Shown: in pieces, positions 36,829 to 45,829 of the stretch | Numbering within the stretch: the stretch's first letter is position 1 | How the letters are laid out: every line of letters begins with the position of its first letter | Source of the DNA: Bradyrhizobium arachidis | Lineage (GTDB): Bacteria; Pseudomonadota; Alphaproteobacteria; Rhizobiales; Xanthobacteraceae | Direction: 5' to 3' | Length of the DNA stretch: 64,000 nt | Assembly (NCBI RefSeq): GCF_015291705.1 | Contig: NZ_CP030050.1 | Span: forward strand, 9,797,001 to 9,861,000 | Program-made: the position numbers and the translations under genes | Notes under the pieces: generated by a model | The model's database searches: none | Told to the model about the DNA's origin: nothing | Seen by the model: the letters and a program-made list of their open reading frames with translations, nothing else

Positions 36829-37910
36829 TGATCCTTTCCGGCGATCCGCCGCGGAGCCGCGTGCTCACCCTCCTCCTCGTCGTCATCATCCTGGCGCTGG
36901 CGGCGACGCCATTCCTGTTCCCGGGGGCCAAGGCGCTGAATGTCGCAGCAAAAATCTGCGTCTTCGCCGCGCTGGTCGCCTCCTACGATCTGCTGCTCGG
37001 CTATACCGGCTCGGTGTCGTTCGCCCACACCATGTTCTACGGCATCGGCAGCTACGCCATCGCGATCGCGCTGTACGGCATGGGCCCGAACTGGGCGGCG
37101 GTCGCAACCGGCATCGTCGTCGGCCTGCCGCTCGCCGCGCTGCTGGCGCTCGCGATCGGCCTGTTCTCGCTGCGGGTGGCCGCGATCTTCTTTGCCATGA
37201 TCACGCTCGCGGTCGCCTCCGCCTTCCAGGTGCTGGCCTCGCAACTGTCCTGGCTGACCGGCGGCGAGGACGGGCGCAGCTTTCAATTGCCCGAGCTGCT
37301 GCGTCCTGGCACGGTGCTGATCTCGAAAAACCTGTTCGGCTTCGAGATCAACGGCCGCACCCTGACCTTCTACCTGGTGTTCGCGATCTCGGCGCTGATG
37401 ATCCTTGCGCTGCTGCGGGTGGTGAACTCGCCGTTCGGGCGCGTGCTGCAGGCGATCCGCGAGAATCGTTTCCGCGCCGAGGCGCTCGGCTTCCGCACCG
37501 TCTTCCACCTCACCTACGCCAATTGCCTCGCGGCGCTGGTTGCTGCCGGCGCCGGCATCTTGAACGCGCTGTGGCTGCGCTATGCCGGCCCCGACACCTC
37601 GCTCAGCTTCTCCATCATGCTGGATATCCTGCTGATGGTCGTGATCGGCGGCATGGGCACGATCTACGGCGCGATCATCGGCGCCACCATCTTCATCCTT
37701 GCGCAGAACTACCTGCAATCGCTGATGGGCGTTGCCTCCAAGGCGGCGAGCGAAGCCGGCCTGCCGCTGCTGCCGGGGCTGTTGCATCCGGACCGCTGGC
37801 TGTTGTGGCTCGGGCTGCTGTTCATCGCCAGCGTCTATTTCTTCCCGACCGGCGTGGTCGGACGTCTCCGCAATGGCGGCAGCGACAAGAGCACGGGCGC
37901 CTCGCATTAA
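36825..37910 (+). CDS. Liv-type ABC permease (LivM-like)
   Basis: 361-aa permease that completes the importer. Family marks are DLLLGYTGSVSFAHTMFYGIGSYA and the ATPase contact region AIRENRFRAEALGFRT. The start is ATG 36825 overlapping the LivH stop codon (ATGA); a second ATG follows directly. All five components (receptor, two permeases, two ATPases) are present and intact. Confidence 0.92.
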   Translation: MMILSGDPPRSRVLTLLLVVIILALAATPFLFPGAKALNVAAKICVFAALVASYDLLLGYTGSVSFAHTMFYGIGSYAIAIALYGMGPNWAAVATGIVVGLPLAALLALAIGLFSLRVAAIFFAMITLAVASAFQVLASQLSWLTGGEDGRSFQLPELLRPGTVLISKNLFGFEINGRTLTFYLVFAISALMILALLRVVNSPFGRVLQAIRENRFRAEALGFRTVFHLTYANCLAALVAAGAGILNALWLRYAGPDTSLSFSIMLDILLMVVIGGMGTIYGAIIGATIFILAQNYLQSLMGVASKAASEAGLPLLPGLLHPDRWLLWLGLLFIASVYFFPTGVVGRLRNGGSDKSTGASH

Positions 37911-38084
37911 GCTACGATTAATGATGCAGCGCAGCGGTTGCTGCGCGCGTTGCACAACCGCGGCGTGATTCCCGTACCGCTGCATGGGAGCGCGTCCGCG
38001 CAACCGGATTAATGCTTAGGTAACTGGCTTTCCTAAGGTTTACCCCATTTGTGCGGTGTAATTCTGTCCCTCCAGGGAGGGGGA

Positions 38085-41000
38085 ATGCGCCAGGTCTTTA
38101 CAGGGATGGCAACCGGAATGTCCCTAGCCGCTCGGGGCGGCTGGGAGGCAGCGCTTCGGCGCGGGCCGGTGCTGTGGCTGACCCTGTGCGGCGTGTTGCT
38201 GGTCGCGGGGATCTTCGCCGTGACCGCCATGGCCATCGGCGAATTCCGCGAGCGGACCCTCGTCAATCGCGAGCGCGAGCTGGAAAACACCGTGCAGCTG
38301 ATCGCGCGCCACTTCGATCAGCAGTTCGAAGATTCCGACGTCGTCGCCGCCGATCTGATCGGACAAATGAACCTGCCGGAGATCAATTCGGCCGCCATGT
38401 TCCGCGAGCGCATGACAGGACCGGCCGCGAACCAGATGCTGCGCAGCAAGATCAGCTCGGTCTCCTATCTCGGCGACATCGCGATCTACGATGCCGACGG
38501 CGAGTTGATCAACTGGTCGCGAAGCCAGCCGCTGCCCAAGATCAACGTCTCCTCGCGCGCCTATTTCCAGACCTTCAAGTCGGATCCGATGTCCGAGCCG
38601 GTCATCCTGGAGTCGGTCCGCAGCTTCATCATCGGCAAGTGGACCACGATCGTGGCGCGGCGGCTGCACGGGACCGACGGCACTTTCTTCGGCGCGATGG
38701 TCCGCCGCATCGATCCGGACACCTACCAGAACTATTTCGCATCCGTGGCGCTGGCCGAAGGCACGGCGATTGCGCTGTTCGACCGCGAAGGCAAGATGCT
38801 GGCGCGCTATCCGCATGTCGAGGAGCTGATCGGCAGGAGCTTCAAGACGGCACCGCTGATGCAGAAGGTGCTGACCAAAGGCGGCCAGCACACGCTTCGC
38901 GTCAGGAGTCCTGTTGACGGCGAGGAGCGGCTGGGCTCGGCCGCCTCGTTGAACCATTTTCCGCTGGTCATCGTCGCCACCAACACCATGAGCGCTGCGC
39001 TGGCCGACTGGCGGCAGCAGACCGGCTTCATGGTCACGACCGCGACGCTCTCGGCCGCCGTGATCGCGATGATCCTCTATCTGATCATCCGCCAGATCAA
39101 CCGGCAGAATCGCGACGCCCAGGCGCGGATCGAAGCGGAGCGGCAGCGGCTCGACACCGCCCTCAACAACATGTCGCAAGGGCTGATCCTGTACGACGCG
39201 AACGGCTACATCGTCATCTGCAACCGCCGCTATGCCGACATGTTCGGCCTGTCCCACGACGTCATCAAGCCCGGCTGCCACATCCTCGAGGCCATGCGTC
39301 ACCGCAAGGAGCGCGGCGCGTTCGATGGCGACGTCGAGGTGTTCTGCGCCGACGTGATGCGGGTGGTGGCCGATGGCACGGTCTCCACGCGAACCCATCA
39401 TTTGCCGAACGGCCGCGCCTTCCAGGTCATCAACACCCCGCTCGCGCAAGGCGGATGGGTCGCCACCATCGAGGAGATCACCGAGCGGCGCAATCTGGAG
39501 CAGGAGCGCGACCGCAACTACACGTTCCTGCGCGAGATCATCGACCATATCCCCTCGCAGATCACGGTGAAGGACGCCCGGACGCGGCAATATCTGCTGG
39601 TCAACCGGACCGCCGAGGAGCAGTTCGGCCGATCGCGCGAAGCCATCGTCGGCAAGACTCCCCTCGACGTCTACCCGGAGGAGACGGCGAGGCGCGTCAC
39701 CGAGGACGACAGCGAGGCGCTGCAAGGCGCCGACACCGGATTGTTCAAGGACGAGCATCCCTGGCCGAGCCAGACCAAGGGGATGCGCTATATCACCTCG
39801 ACGCGGATCGGCATCCGCGACGAGTCCGGCGAGCCGCGCTATCTCATCAGCGTCATCGAGGACGTCACCGAGCGGCGGCGCGCCCACGACAAGATCGCGC
39901 ATATGGCGCATTACGATGCGCTGACCGACCTGCCGAACCGCACGCTGTTCCGCGAGCAGATCGAACGCGAGCTGGCCAAGGTCGCGGATGGCTGCCAGTT
40001 CGCGCTGCTCTATATCGACGTCGACGAATTCAAGGGCATCAACGATTCGCTCGGTCATCATGTCGGCGACGAGCTGCTCAAGGCGATCGCGACCCGCCTG
40101 CGCGGCTGCCTCAAGAAGGACGATCTGATCGCGCGGCTCGGCGGCGACGAATTCGCCGTGATCCAGACCGGGATCCAGTCCTCTGCGGACGTGCTGTCCT
40201 TCGTGACGCGGATCTACGAGGCGATCCGGCAGCCGTATCACTGCCTCGGCCACCAGCTCTCCACCGATGCCAGCATCGGGATCGCGCTGGCGCCGCAGGA
40301 CGGGGCCGATCTCGACCAGCTCATCAAGAACGCCGACCTTGCGATGTACGGCGCCAAGGCCGAGGGACGCCGCACCCACCGCTTCTTCGAGCCGGAGATG
40401 GACGCGAGCGCCAAGGCGCGCCTCGCCATGGAGCAGGATCTGCGCTGGGCGCTGGTGAATGGCGGCTTCGAGATCCACTACCAGCCGCTGGTCGATCTGC
40501 GCTCGGGCGAGGTCTCGGGCTGCGAGGCGCTGCTGCGCTGGCGGCATCCCGAGCGCGGCATGGTCTCGCCGGCGGAGTTCATTCCGGTGGCCGAGGACAC
40601 CGGCCTCATCAACGAGCTCGGCGACTGGGTGCTGCGCACCGCCTGCAACGAGGCCGCGACCTGGCCTGCGCATGTGCGCGTCGCGGTCAACGTCTCGCCG
40701 GTGCAGCTCAAATGCGACACGCTGGCGCTGCGGATCGCCGGCGCGCTCGCCGCGTCGGGGCTGGATCCGCGCCGGCTCGAACTCGAGATCACCGAGGCCG
40801 TGCTGATCCGCGACGACGAGGCCGCGCTCTCGATCCTGCACCAGCTGCGCGCGATCGGCGTGCGCATCGCGCTCGACGATTTCGGCACGGGCTATTCCTC
40901 GCTGAGCTATCTCAAGCGCTTCCCGTTCGACAAGATCAAGATCGACCGCTGCTTCGTCGCTGACATCGCGGAGACCAGCGGCGCGCCCGTGATCGTGCAG

Positions 41001-41198
41001 GCGGTGGTGAACATCGCCGCCGCCAGCAACATGACCACGGTCGCCGAAGGCGTCGAGACCGAGGCGCAGCGCGAGATGCTGCGTAACCTCGGCTGCACGG
41101 AGATGCAGGGCTATCTGTTCAGCGCGCCGAAGCCGGCCGCTGACGTGCGAAAGCTGTTCGGCCCGGGCGATGCCGTGCGCGTGGCGGCGGTGGCCTGA
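38085..41198 (+). CDS. Membrane Cache-PAS-PAS-GGDEF-EAL cyclic-di-GMP protein
   Basis: 1037 aa. One membrane helix near 25-50 (LWLTLCGVLLVAGIFAVTAM), a periplasmic dCache-like sensor to about 300, a second helix near 320-340 (FMVTTATLSAAVIAMILYLI), then two PAS domains and fused GGDEF and EAL domains. The cyclase loop is GGDEF (RLGGDEFAVI); the inhibitory-site position reads KKDD, so feedback control is probably lost. The EAL domain has CEALLRW, AVNVSP, EITEAVL, DDFGTGYSSLS, IKIDRC and AEGVET, so it looks active. AGGGAGGGGG precedes the ATG at 38085. It overlaps the next gene by one base. Confidence 0.93.
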   Translation: MRQVFTGMATGMSLAARGGWEAALRRGPVLWLTLCGVLLVAGIFAVTAMAIGEFRERTLVNRERELENTVQLIARHFDQQFEDSDVVAADLIGQMNLPEINSAAMFRERMTGPAANQMLRSKISSVSYLGDIAIYDADGELINWSRSQPLPKINVSSRAYFQTFKSDPMSEPVILESVRSFIIGKWTTIVARRLHGTDGTFFGAMVRRIDPDTYQNYFASVALAEGTAIALFDREGKMLARYPHVEELIGRSFKTAPLMQKVLTKGGQHTLRVRSPVDGEERLGSAASLNHFPLVIVATNTMSAALADWRQQTGFMVTTATLSAAVIAMILYLIIRQINRQNRDAQARIEAERQRLDTALNNMSQGLILYDANGYIVICNRRYADMFGLSHDVIKPGCHILEAMRHRKERGAFDGDVEVFCADVMRVVADGTVSTRTHHLPNGRAFQVINTPLAQGGWVATIEEITERRNLEQERDRNYTFLREIIDHIPSQITVKDARTRQYLLVNRTAEEQFGRSREAIVGKTPLDVYPEETARRVTEDDSEALQGADTGLFKDEHPWPSQTKGMRYITSTRIGIRDESGEPRYLISVIEDVTERRRAHDKIAHMAHYDALTDLPNRTLFREQIERELAKVADGCQFALLYIDVDEFKGINDSLGHHVGDELLKAIATRLRGCLKKDDLIARLGGDEFAVIQTGIQSSADVLSFVTRIYEAIRQPYHCLGHQLSTDASIGIALAPQDGADLDQLIKNADLAMYGAKAEGRRTHRFFEPEMDASAKARLAMEQDLRWALVNGGFEIHYQPLVDLRSGEVSGCEALLRWRHPERGMVSPAEFIPVAEDTGLINELGDWVLRTACNEAATWPAHVRVAVNVSPVQLKCDTLALRIAGALAASGLDPRRLELEITEAVLIRDDEAALSILHQLRAIGVRIALDDFGTGYSSLSYLKRFPFDKIKIDRCFVADIAETSGAPVIVQAVVNIAAASNMTTVAEGVETEAQREMLRNLGCTEMQGYLFSAPKPAADVRKLFGPGDAVRVAAVA

Positions 41199-42241
41199 TG
41201 GCAAGATCGCGCAAGATCGTCGATGTCGCCGACTCCTATGCCGTGCGGCTGATGCAGCACCTGGTGGTGCCGACCTTCGTGATCGACCCCAAACGCCGCG
41301 TCGTGATCTGGAATCGCGCGTGCGAGCGCCTGACCGGCGTTGCCGCCTCCGAGGTGATCGGCACGACAAGACACTGGCAGGCGTTCTACGAGACCAGGCG
41401 GCCCTGCCTTGCCGACCTCGTCGCGCTCGACCGTCCCGAGCAGCTGCCGGAATATTATTCGGAATATGCCGCGCGCGGTCATAACGGGCTTGGCTTTTCC
41501 GCGGAGAACTGGTGCGTGATGCCCAAGCTCGGCAGCCAGCTCTATCTCGCCATCGACGCCGGCCCGATCCATGACGAGGCCGGCCATCTGATCGCGGTGG
41601 TGGAGACGCTGCGCGACCTCACCGACCAGAAGCGCGCCGAGACGGCGCTGAAGGAGCTCGCCACCAAGGACGGGCTGACCGGCCTGTCGAACCGCCGCGC
41701 CTTCGACCAGATGCTGATGAGCGAATGGGCCCGCGCCCAGCGGACGCAGAAGCCGGTGGCGCTGCTGTTCGCCGACGTCGATCATTTCAAGCTGTTCAAC
41801 GATCGCCACGGCCACCAGACCGGCGACGAATGCCTGCGCGCGGTCGCTGCGGTCGTCAGCCGGCATGCCGTGCGCCCGCTCGATCTCGCCAGCCGCTATG
41901 GCGGGGAAGAATTCGCGCTGATCCTGCCGGACATGGATGGCGAGGCCGCCTGCACTGTTGCGGAGGACATCCGCACCGCGGTGATGGCCTTGGCGATCGC
42001 CCATGGCGCCAATGGGGCCGGCGACCACGTCACCCTGAGCGTCGGCGTCGCCAGCCACATTCCGGGCGAAGCCGACGGCGGCCCGGACCGGCTGCTGGGT
42101 GCCGCCGACGAGGCGCTCTATGCGGCCAAACGGCTCGGCCGCAACCGCGTCATCGGCGCCGACCGCCTGCTCGCCGAATTCGCCGGGCTCCGCCGCGCGG
42201 GCGTGCCAGTTCCGGCCCCGATCCGGCGCAAATCGGCCTGA
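41198..42241 (+). CDS. PAS-GGDEF diguanylate cyclase
   Basis: 347 aa, cytoplasmic. A PAS domain (about 20-150, with PTFVIDPKRRVVIWNRACERLTG) precedes a GGDEF domain with an intact GGEEF loop (SRYGGEEFALI). RPLD lies five residues upstream of the loop, so the product-inhibition site is present. TGATG overlap with the gene upstream shows coupling, so the two are made together: one bifunctional membrane protein and one feedback-controlled cyclase. Confidence 0.93.
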   Translation: MARSRKIVDVADSYAVRLMQHLVVPTFVIDPKRRVVIWNRACERLTGVAASEVIGTTRHWQAFYETRRPCLADLVALDRPEQLPEYYSEYAARGHNGLGFSAENWCVMPKLGSQLYLAIDAGPIHDEAGHLIAVVETLRDLTDQKRAETALKELATKDGLTGLSNRRAFDQMLMSEWARAQRTQKPVALLFADVDHFKLFNDRHGHQTGDECLRAVAAVVSRHAVRPLDLASRYGGEEFALILPDMDGEAACTVAEDIRTAVMALAIAHGANGAGDHVTLSVGVASHIPGEADGGPDRLLGAADEALYAAKRLGRNRVIGADRLLAEFAGLRRAGVPVPAPIRRKSA

Positions 42242-42302
42242 CATGATGTCGGCGAGAAGCGGTTGCCCGCCCCCCGCCAATCAGCTAAATGAGGCCCCAC
42301 TA

Positions 42303-42379
42303 GCACCCGTAGCTCAGCTGGATAGAGCGTTGCCCTCCGAAGGCAAAGGTCACACGTTCGAATCGTGTCGGGTGCGCCA
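42303..42379 (+). tRNA. tRNA-Arg (anticodon CCG)
   Basis: 77 nt including encoded CCA. The acceptor GCACCCG pairs with CGGGTGC, the anticodon stem is TTGCC/GGCAA with loop CTCCGAA (anticodon CCG, reading CGG), and the T stem is ACACG/CGTGT with loop TTCGAAT. All arms pair perfectly. It is followed by the accessory region to about 48.6 kb. Confidence 0.96.
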
Positions 42380-42531
42380 GTAAAATCAAGTACTTCCGAC
42401 AATTTCCCATTTTTGGGGCAGTGCCGGGTAAGCACGCGCCCCGCTCATGGCGTTTGAGCTGCATCGAACGAGCCGAAGCCGCGGACTTCGGGAAAATGCT
42501 CGTTGTCATCTGCCATCGCCACGACACGCAC

Positions 42532-42867
42532 CTAGTCGCAGCCGGTGATGCGCTTCACCGCCTTCGTGTACTTCAGATGAAGCGAGCCGTCAGGCTGGTC
42601 CGAAGGCGCATTGCGACTTAGGCGGCGATCCGAGTCCTGGCATGTTTGAAGGTCGAGCTGGATGTGCGAGCAGGATCCCAGGGCGTTGTTCTCGGCCTCC
42701 TCCTTCGACGATCCGAATCCGACAAACGTCTGTACGCGCCCGGCCTCGGTGTCGACCGCCGATACGAGAGTGATTTCCGAAATGTAATAGGACGAGCACG
42801 GCGCAGCGAGCACCTCGGCAGAAGCAAGCATTCCAATCCAGAGTACGCCCAGCGAAGCTGCTTTCAT
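42532..42867 (-). CDS. Small secreted cysteine-containing protein
   Basis: 111 aa with a signal peptide ([21 protein letters not shown], cut before APCSSYY). The mature part holds [25 protein letters not shown] and a C-terminal TGCD, so two disulfides are possible. The alternating AEN-AL-C spacing resembles DUF4189-like domains, but I would not assign it firmly. AAGGA precedes the ATG at 42867. It lies 11 nt downstream of a 22-residue peptide gene and probably shares the FixK-type box at 43009. Confidence 0.75.
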   Translation of the reverse strand: MKAASLGVLWIGMLASAEVLAAPCSSYYISEITLVSAVDTEAGRVQTFVGFGSSKEEAENNALGSCSHIQLDLQTCQDSDRRLSRNAPSDQPDGSLHLKYTKAVKRITGCD

Positions 42868-42878
42868 GCTCCATCCTT

Positions 42879-42947
42879 TCAAGCGATGAACATCAGCGAC
42901 CAACCAGATGCTACGGCGAAGCCCACAATGGCAAATAGTCGGATCAT
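42879..42947 (-). CDS. Very small membrane peptide, 22 aa
   Basis: An ORF of 22 codons starting MIRLFAIVGFAVASG and ending LMFIA, almost wholly hydrophobic and long enough for one membrane helix. AGAGG lies 4 nt ahead of the ATG. Support for its reality is positional: the FNR/FixK-type box at 43009-43022 ends 62 nt upstream of this ATG, the same distance as in the four other boxed genes of this cluster. The 111-aa secreted protein gene follows after 11 nt. Function unknown. Confidence 0.5.
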   Translation of the reverse strand: MIRLFAIVGFAVASGWSLMFIA

Positions 42948-43008
42948 TGTGCCTCTCGCTGTGGTTCAGTACCAACCTGGAATTCAAGAGCCAAATGCAG
43001 GACAGGTT

Positions 43009-43022
43009 TTGAGCCAAATCAA
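43009..43022 (-). promoter_or_regulatory. FNR/FixK-type box 1
   Basis: On the minus strand TTGATTTGGCTCAA, matching the FixK2 consensus TTG(A/C)-N6-(T/G)CAA. It lies 62 nt from the ATG at 42947. Confidence 0.6.
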
Positions 43023-43226
43023 GGTCCGCTCCGCGAACGCCGTCACGCCATGCGCCTGCACGATGACGAGCAAATTCCGCGGCAGCAAGCGCCAGCGCCA
43101 ATTACCTCTTCGCGGCCCAGTTGCTTACGCACGCTTTGATGTAGACGTTCGTTCGTCCGAATGCCGGCGCGAGAACGGACATGTCGTCGCACTTGCCTGC
43201 GCGCCACGATTCTTTCCTCAAGTCCC

Positions 43227-43240
43227 TTGATTTGAATCAA
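43227..43240 (+). promoter_or_regulatory. FNR/FixK-type box 2
   Basis: TTGATTTGAATCAA, a palindromic match to TTGAT-N4-ATCAA, 66 nt upstream of the ATG at 43306. CATTGT lies about 20 nt beyond the box and could be the -10. Confidence 0.7.
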
Positions 43241-43305
43241 TGCGACATCGCACTGCCGACCATTGTTGGCGTGGTGCTGGAGGCCGCTTACCCAGGAGGT
43301 CGCCG

Positions 43306-43821
43306 ATGATGAAAGTAGTAGTGATCGGAACAGCCGCGCTCCTTCTTACCGTACCGTCGATTGCCCGAGCGCAAACTCCCTCACCTGCGACGCCAGAGAA
43401 GCTCAACGCAGTGGACCGGAGTACATTGATGGACATGCGGATCGATTTGACCAAGGCCGCATTGCAACTGACACCTGACCAGGAAAAACTCTGGCCGCCT
43501 GTCGAGAGCGCCATTCGTGCCAGGGCGGAAGATAGGAAGGCCCGTGTTGCAAAAATCTCGGAAACAGTGGGTAGACGGGCCGACCAAAACGCCGTCGAAA
43601 CCATGCGCAATCGCGATCCTATCGCCTTCTTGCAACGACGCTCGGAGGCCTTGGCTCAACGATCAGCCGATTTGGATAAACTCGCCGAGGCGTGGCAGCC
43701 ACTCTACAAGACCCTAAATCCCGAACAGAGGCAGCGCATGGGGGCCCTCGCGGTCCTTGTGCTTCACGACATGAGCGATGTCGTGGAGCGACGTCGTGCG
43801 CAGGCCGAGGATGAAGATTGA
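43306..43821 (+). CDS. Periplasmic LTxxQ (Spy/CpxP-like) protein
   Basis: 171 aa with a signal peptide (MMKVVVIGTAALLLTVPSIARA, then QTPSPA). The mature protein is helical and charged with an LTxxQ-type motif, LQLTPDQEKLWPPVE, and a second related part LYKTLNPEQRQRMGAL. Proteins of this type are periplasmic chaperones or stress sensors such as Spy and CpxP. AGGAGGT is positioned 5 nt ahead of the ATG at 43306; the frame to 43240 is rejected. A FixK-type box precedes it, suggesting induction at low oxygen. Confidence 0.85.
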   Translation: MMKVVVIGTAALLLTVPSIARAQTPSPATPEKLNAVDRSTLMDMRIDLTKAALQLTPDQEKLWPPVESAIRARAEDRKARVAKISETVGRRADQNAVETMRNRDPIAFLQRRSEALAQRSADLDKLAEAWQPLYKTLNPEQRQRMGALAVLVLHDMSDVVERRRAQAEDED

Positions 43822-43882
43822 GCAGGATGTTGACTGATACCCGCCGTGACGGCCTGAACCTTCCCGGCTAACCAACTCTAAG

Positions 43883-43922
43883 CCTGGGCGATGTCCCCTT
43901 TGGAAGGGCCGACATCCCCAGG
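43883..43922. terminator. Bidirectional hairpin between convergent genes
   Basis: Imperfect long stem: CCTGGG, GATGTC and CCCTTT on the left pair with GAAGGG, GACATC and CCCAGG on the right. It lies between the Spy-like gene and the convergent transglutaminase gene. Confidence 0.55.
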
Positions 43923-43961
43923 CATTATGCCACGACTATCGAGGCGTCGCGTTCGGCCGAG

Positions 43962-44861
43962 CTATCCCTCGGACTGATCAGCAACGTCACCCAGTTTGTG
44001 GACCTCGACGCGCACTGACATACCGAGATTGTCCTCGGAGCTTCCCAACCATGATCCCGCCAGCGGCACGGCCTGAGCGGGGTGCCGCGCGAGCGCGACG
44101 GGAATAAGATCGAATCCGGCGTTGATGTGATTGGTCGGATCGTAGTTCATCCAACCGGCACCGGGCAGGAACACCTGCACCCACGCATGGGTGGCGCCCG
44201 AACCCGCCATCCCGATCTCGCCCCCATCGAGCGCCGCATCATAGATGTAACCGCTGACAAAGCGAGCTGCGAAGCCAAGCCGGCGCAAGGCCTCGATCAT
44301 GAGCCACGCATAGTCCCGGCACGTTCCCGACCTTGCGTGCAACGTTTGCGCGGGTGCAAGGGTCCCCTCCGCCTCCCGAGCCTGGTAGTTGAATCCGTCG
44401 CGGAAGGCGTCGAGCATCTGCTCGAGAGCACGGATCGTCTTGCCGTCGACCACAAAGCTCCTGGCCCACTCTGCGAGGGCGAGGTCGGGGTCCTCGGTAT
44501 GCGGACGCATGAAGCCGGCGAGGTCGTTCCATTCGTCCGGCGTGTACTGCACGGGCATTCTCTCGGCCCGCCGCTCCAGCACGAACTGCTTCACGTCCTT
44601 GGCCCCGAAATGAATGCCCCGAAACTGAAACGTGAAGATCAACTCGCTGCCGGGCTCCTCGATCTCGATCTCGGCTATGTTGTTTGAAAGGCTGTCGCTA
44701 ATCCACCGGATCCGCGAGCGAAGATTGGTGCCTGCGGACCAGCTTAGCAAGCGCCCGCCCGCTCCGCGCCTCGGCAGGAACATTGCGCGATGCGTGCCAA
44801 ACGTCACCGGCCTCGCATAGTTGTAGGTGGTGGTGTGCTTGATCTCGAAGATAATGCCCAT
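43962..44861 (-). CDS. Transglutaminase-like cysteine protease family protein
   Basis: 299 aa, no signal peptide. An N-terminal beta region (EIKHTTTYNYARPVTFGTHR, the bacterial transglutaminase N-domain) is followed by the papain-like core: Cys in ARSGTCRDYAWLMIEAL, His in GATHAWVQVFLPGAGW, Asp in NYDPTNH. The catalytic triad is complete. Such proteins often sit with amino-acid-ligase or circularly permuted ATP-grasp genes; no such partner is here. GGAGG lies ahead of the ATG at 44861 (MGIIFEIKH). Confidence 0.9.
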   Translation of the reverse strand: MGIIFEIKHTTTYNYARPVTFGTHRAMFLPRRGAGGRLLSWSAGTNLRSRIRWISDSLSNNIAEIEIEEPGSELIFTFQFRGIHFGAKDVKQFVLERRAERMPVQYTPDEWNDLAGFMRPHTEDPDLALAEWARSFVVDGKTIRALEQMLDAFRDGFNYQAREAEGTLAPAQTLHARSGTCRDYAWLMIEALRRLGFAARFVSGYIYDAALDGGEIGMAGSGATHAWVQVFLPGAGWMNYDPTNHINAGFDLIPVALARHPAQAVPLAGSWLGSSEDNLGMSVRVEVHKLGDVADQSEG

Positions 44862-45063
44862 TGCGCCTCCGAGCATGATCGAATGATCCTCGGCCGAACG
44901 CGCCATCAGGCCGATACCGTCCTTTCGATCCGGCGGCGCAATGATGCCATGGCCCCGTGCTCCGCGCCGTGGATGCGCCAATTGGCTCTACGGCAGGAAC
45001 GAGCTGCGAGGCCTGAACGAAACGGCTGGGACCGCGGCATCGAAGCCGAAGCCCAGACGTTTC

Positions 45064-45336
45064 TCAGCGACACACGTAGGAACCATTCACGAGTACGCGC
45101 ACACATGCCGTACCGGCAGCCGCTGCGCCGACCGCAGCTCCTCCTACGACCGCCCGTCGCGTCTGTCTGCGCGCCACGCCTGCGACGCTCATCGGTGTTG
45201 CCGGTCGACCGACCCTGGCTTCCGCGCTTTGCACGAGCGACAGGCCGTCGCTTTCCGTCCAATTGATCGCGCCAAATCCGCATGCCAGCCCGATTGCCAC
45301 GAACGCGATCTGCATTCCGCGAGCCCTTTTCATCAT
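45064..45336 (-). CDS. Small secreted protein, boxed family member 1
   Basis: 90 aa. A hydrophobic N-terminal segment is followed by WTESDGLSLVQSAEA, then RVGRPATPMSVAGVARR. The mature part is short, Ala/Gly-rich, and ends in CVRVLVNGSYVC. The SVAGVARR block is shared almost exactly with 46698-47240, and the W(S/T)E..G(I/L)SL part with both paralogues. GAGGAG precedes ATG-ATG. A FixK-type box lies 62 nt upstream. Function unknown. Confidence 0.75.
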   Translation of the reverse strand: MMKRARGMQIAFVAIGLACGFGAINWTESDGLSLVQSAEARVGRPATPMSVAGVARRQTRRAVVGGAAVGAAAAGTACVRVLVNGSYVCR

Positions 45337-45397
45337 GAGCCTCCTCGTCGTCGGTATTCCTTGCCTGCCGATACTTTCCCGATGGCGAATGCGCCGC

Positions 45398-45411
45398 TTG
45401 ATCTACATCAA
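45398..45411. promoter_or_regulatory. FNR/FixK-type box 3
   Basis: TTGATCTACATCAA, a palindromic match, 62 nt upstream of the ATG at 45336 on the minus strand. It also lies 209 nt ahead of the plus-strand membrane protein gene at 45620. Confidence 0.7.
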
Positions 45412-45619
45412 CGGGGAGAAGCCATCCTGGACGAGGTTGCCCATTCGGAAGTTTGGCAAGCTGCCATGGCGCATGAAACGGTATCGACCCTTGATGCACT
45501 TGCAGCCGGTTGCACTACGAAGCGCTGCCGACGCAGCGAAGCTCCTGCGCGGCAGGTGCATTCTCGGCAGAAGGCGAAGCAACTGCGTGCGCCGTCCGAC
45601 ATATTGAGGAAGGCCTGCC

Positions 45620-45817
45620 ATGCTCGAAGGTCTGATTGATCTGGTCATCAACGTCGTCGTCATCGGCCTCGTGATTTGGCTGTTGCGCTTCCTGATCGAG
45701 TTGAACCCACTCGGCAAGCCGTTGCGGCGCGTCGCCAACGTCGCGGTCGTGGTGATGGGTGTGCTGATAATCGCCATGTTGCTCATGAACTTCCTGAGTA
45801 AGCATCTCATGGCGTGA
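45620..45817 (+). CDS. Small two-helix membrane protein (Thivi_2564-like)
   Basis: 65 aa with two hydrophobic segments (LIDLVINVVVIGLVIWLLRF and VANVAVVVMGVLIIAMLLM) joined by a short ELNPLGKPLRR loop. Size and layout recall the small Thivi_2564-family membrane proteins; the name is from memory. GAGGAAGG lies ahead of the ATG. The palindromic FixK-type box at 45398 may serve it as well as the divergent gene. Confidence 0.75.
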   Translation: MLEGLIDLVINVVVIGLVIWLLRFLIELNPLGKPLRRVANVAVVVMGVLIIAMLLMNFLSKHLMA

Positions 45818-45829
45818 TGCTCGCTTGGC

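Noticed and set aside
38124..41369. A 1081-codon open frame on the minus strand
   Set aside because: It is the antisense shadow of the Cache-PAS-GGDEF-EAL gene and shows no domain.
43080..43230. Minus-strand fragment reading WRAGKCDDMSVLAPAFGRTN
   Set aside because: It has protein-like composition over about 35 residues but no start, no ribosome site and no recognised family.
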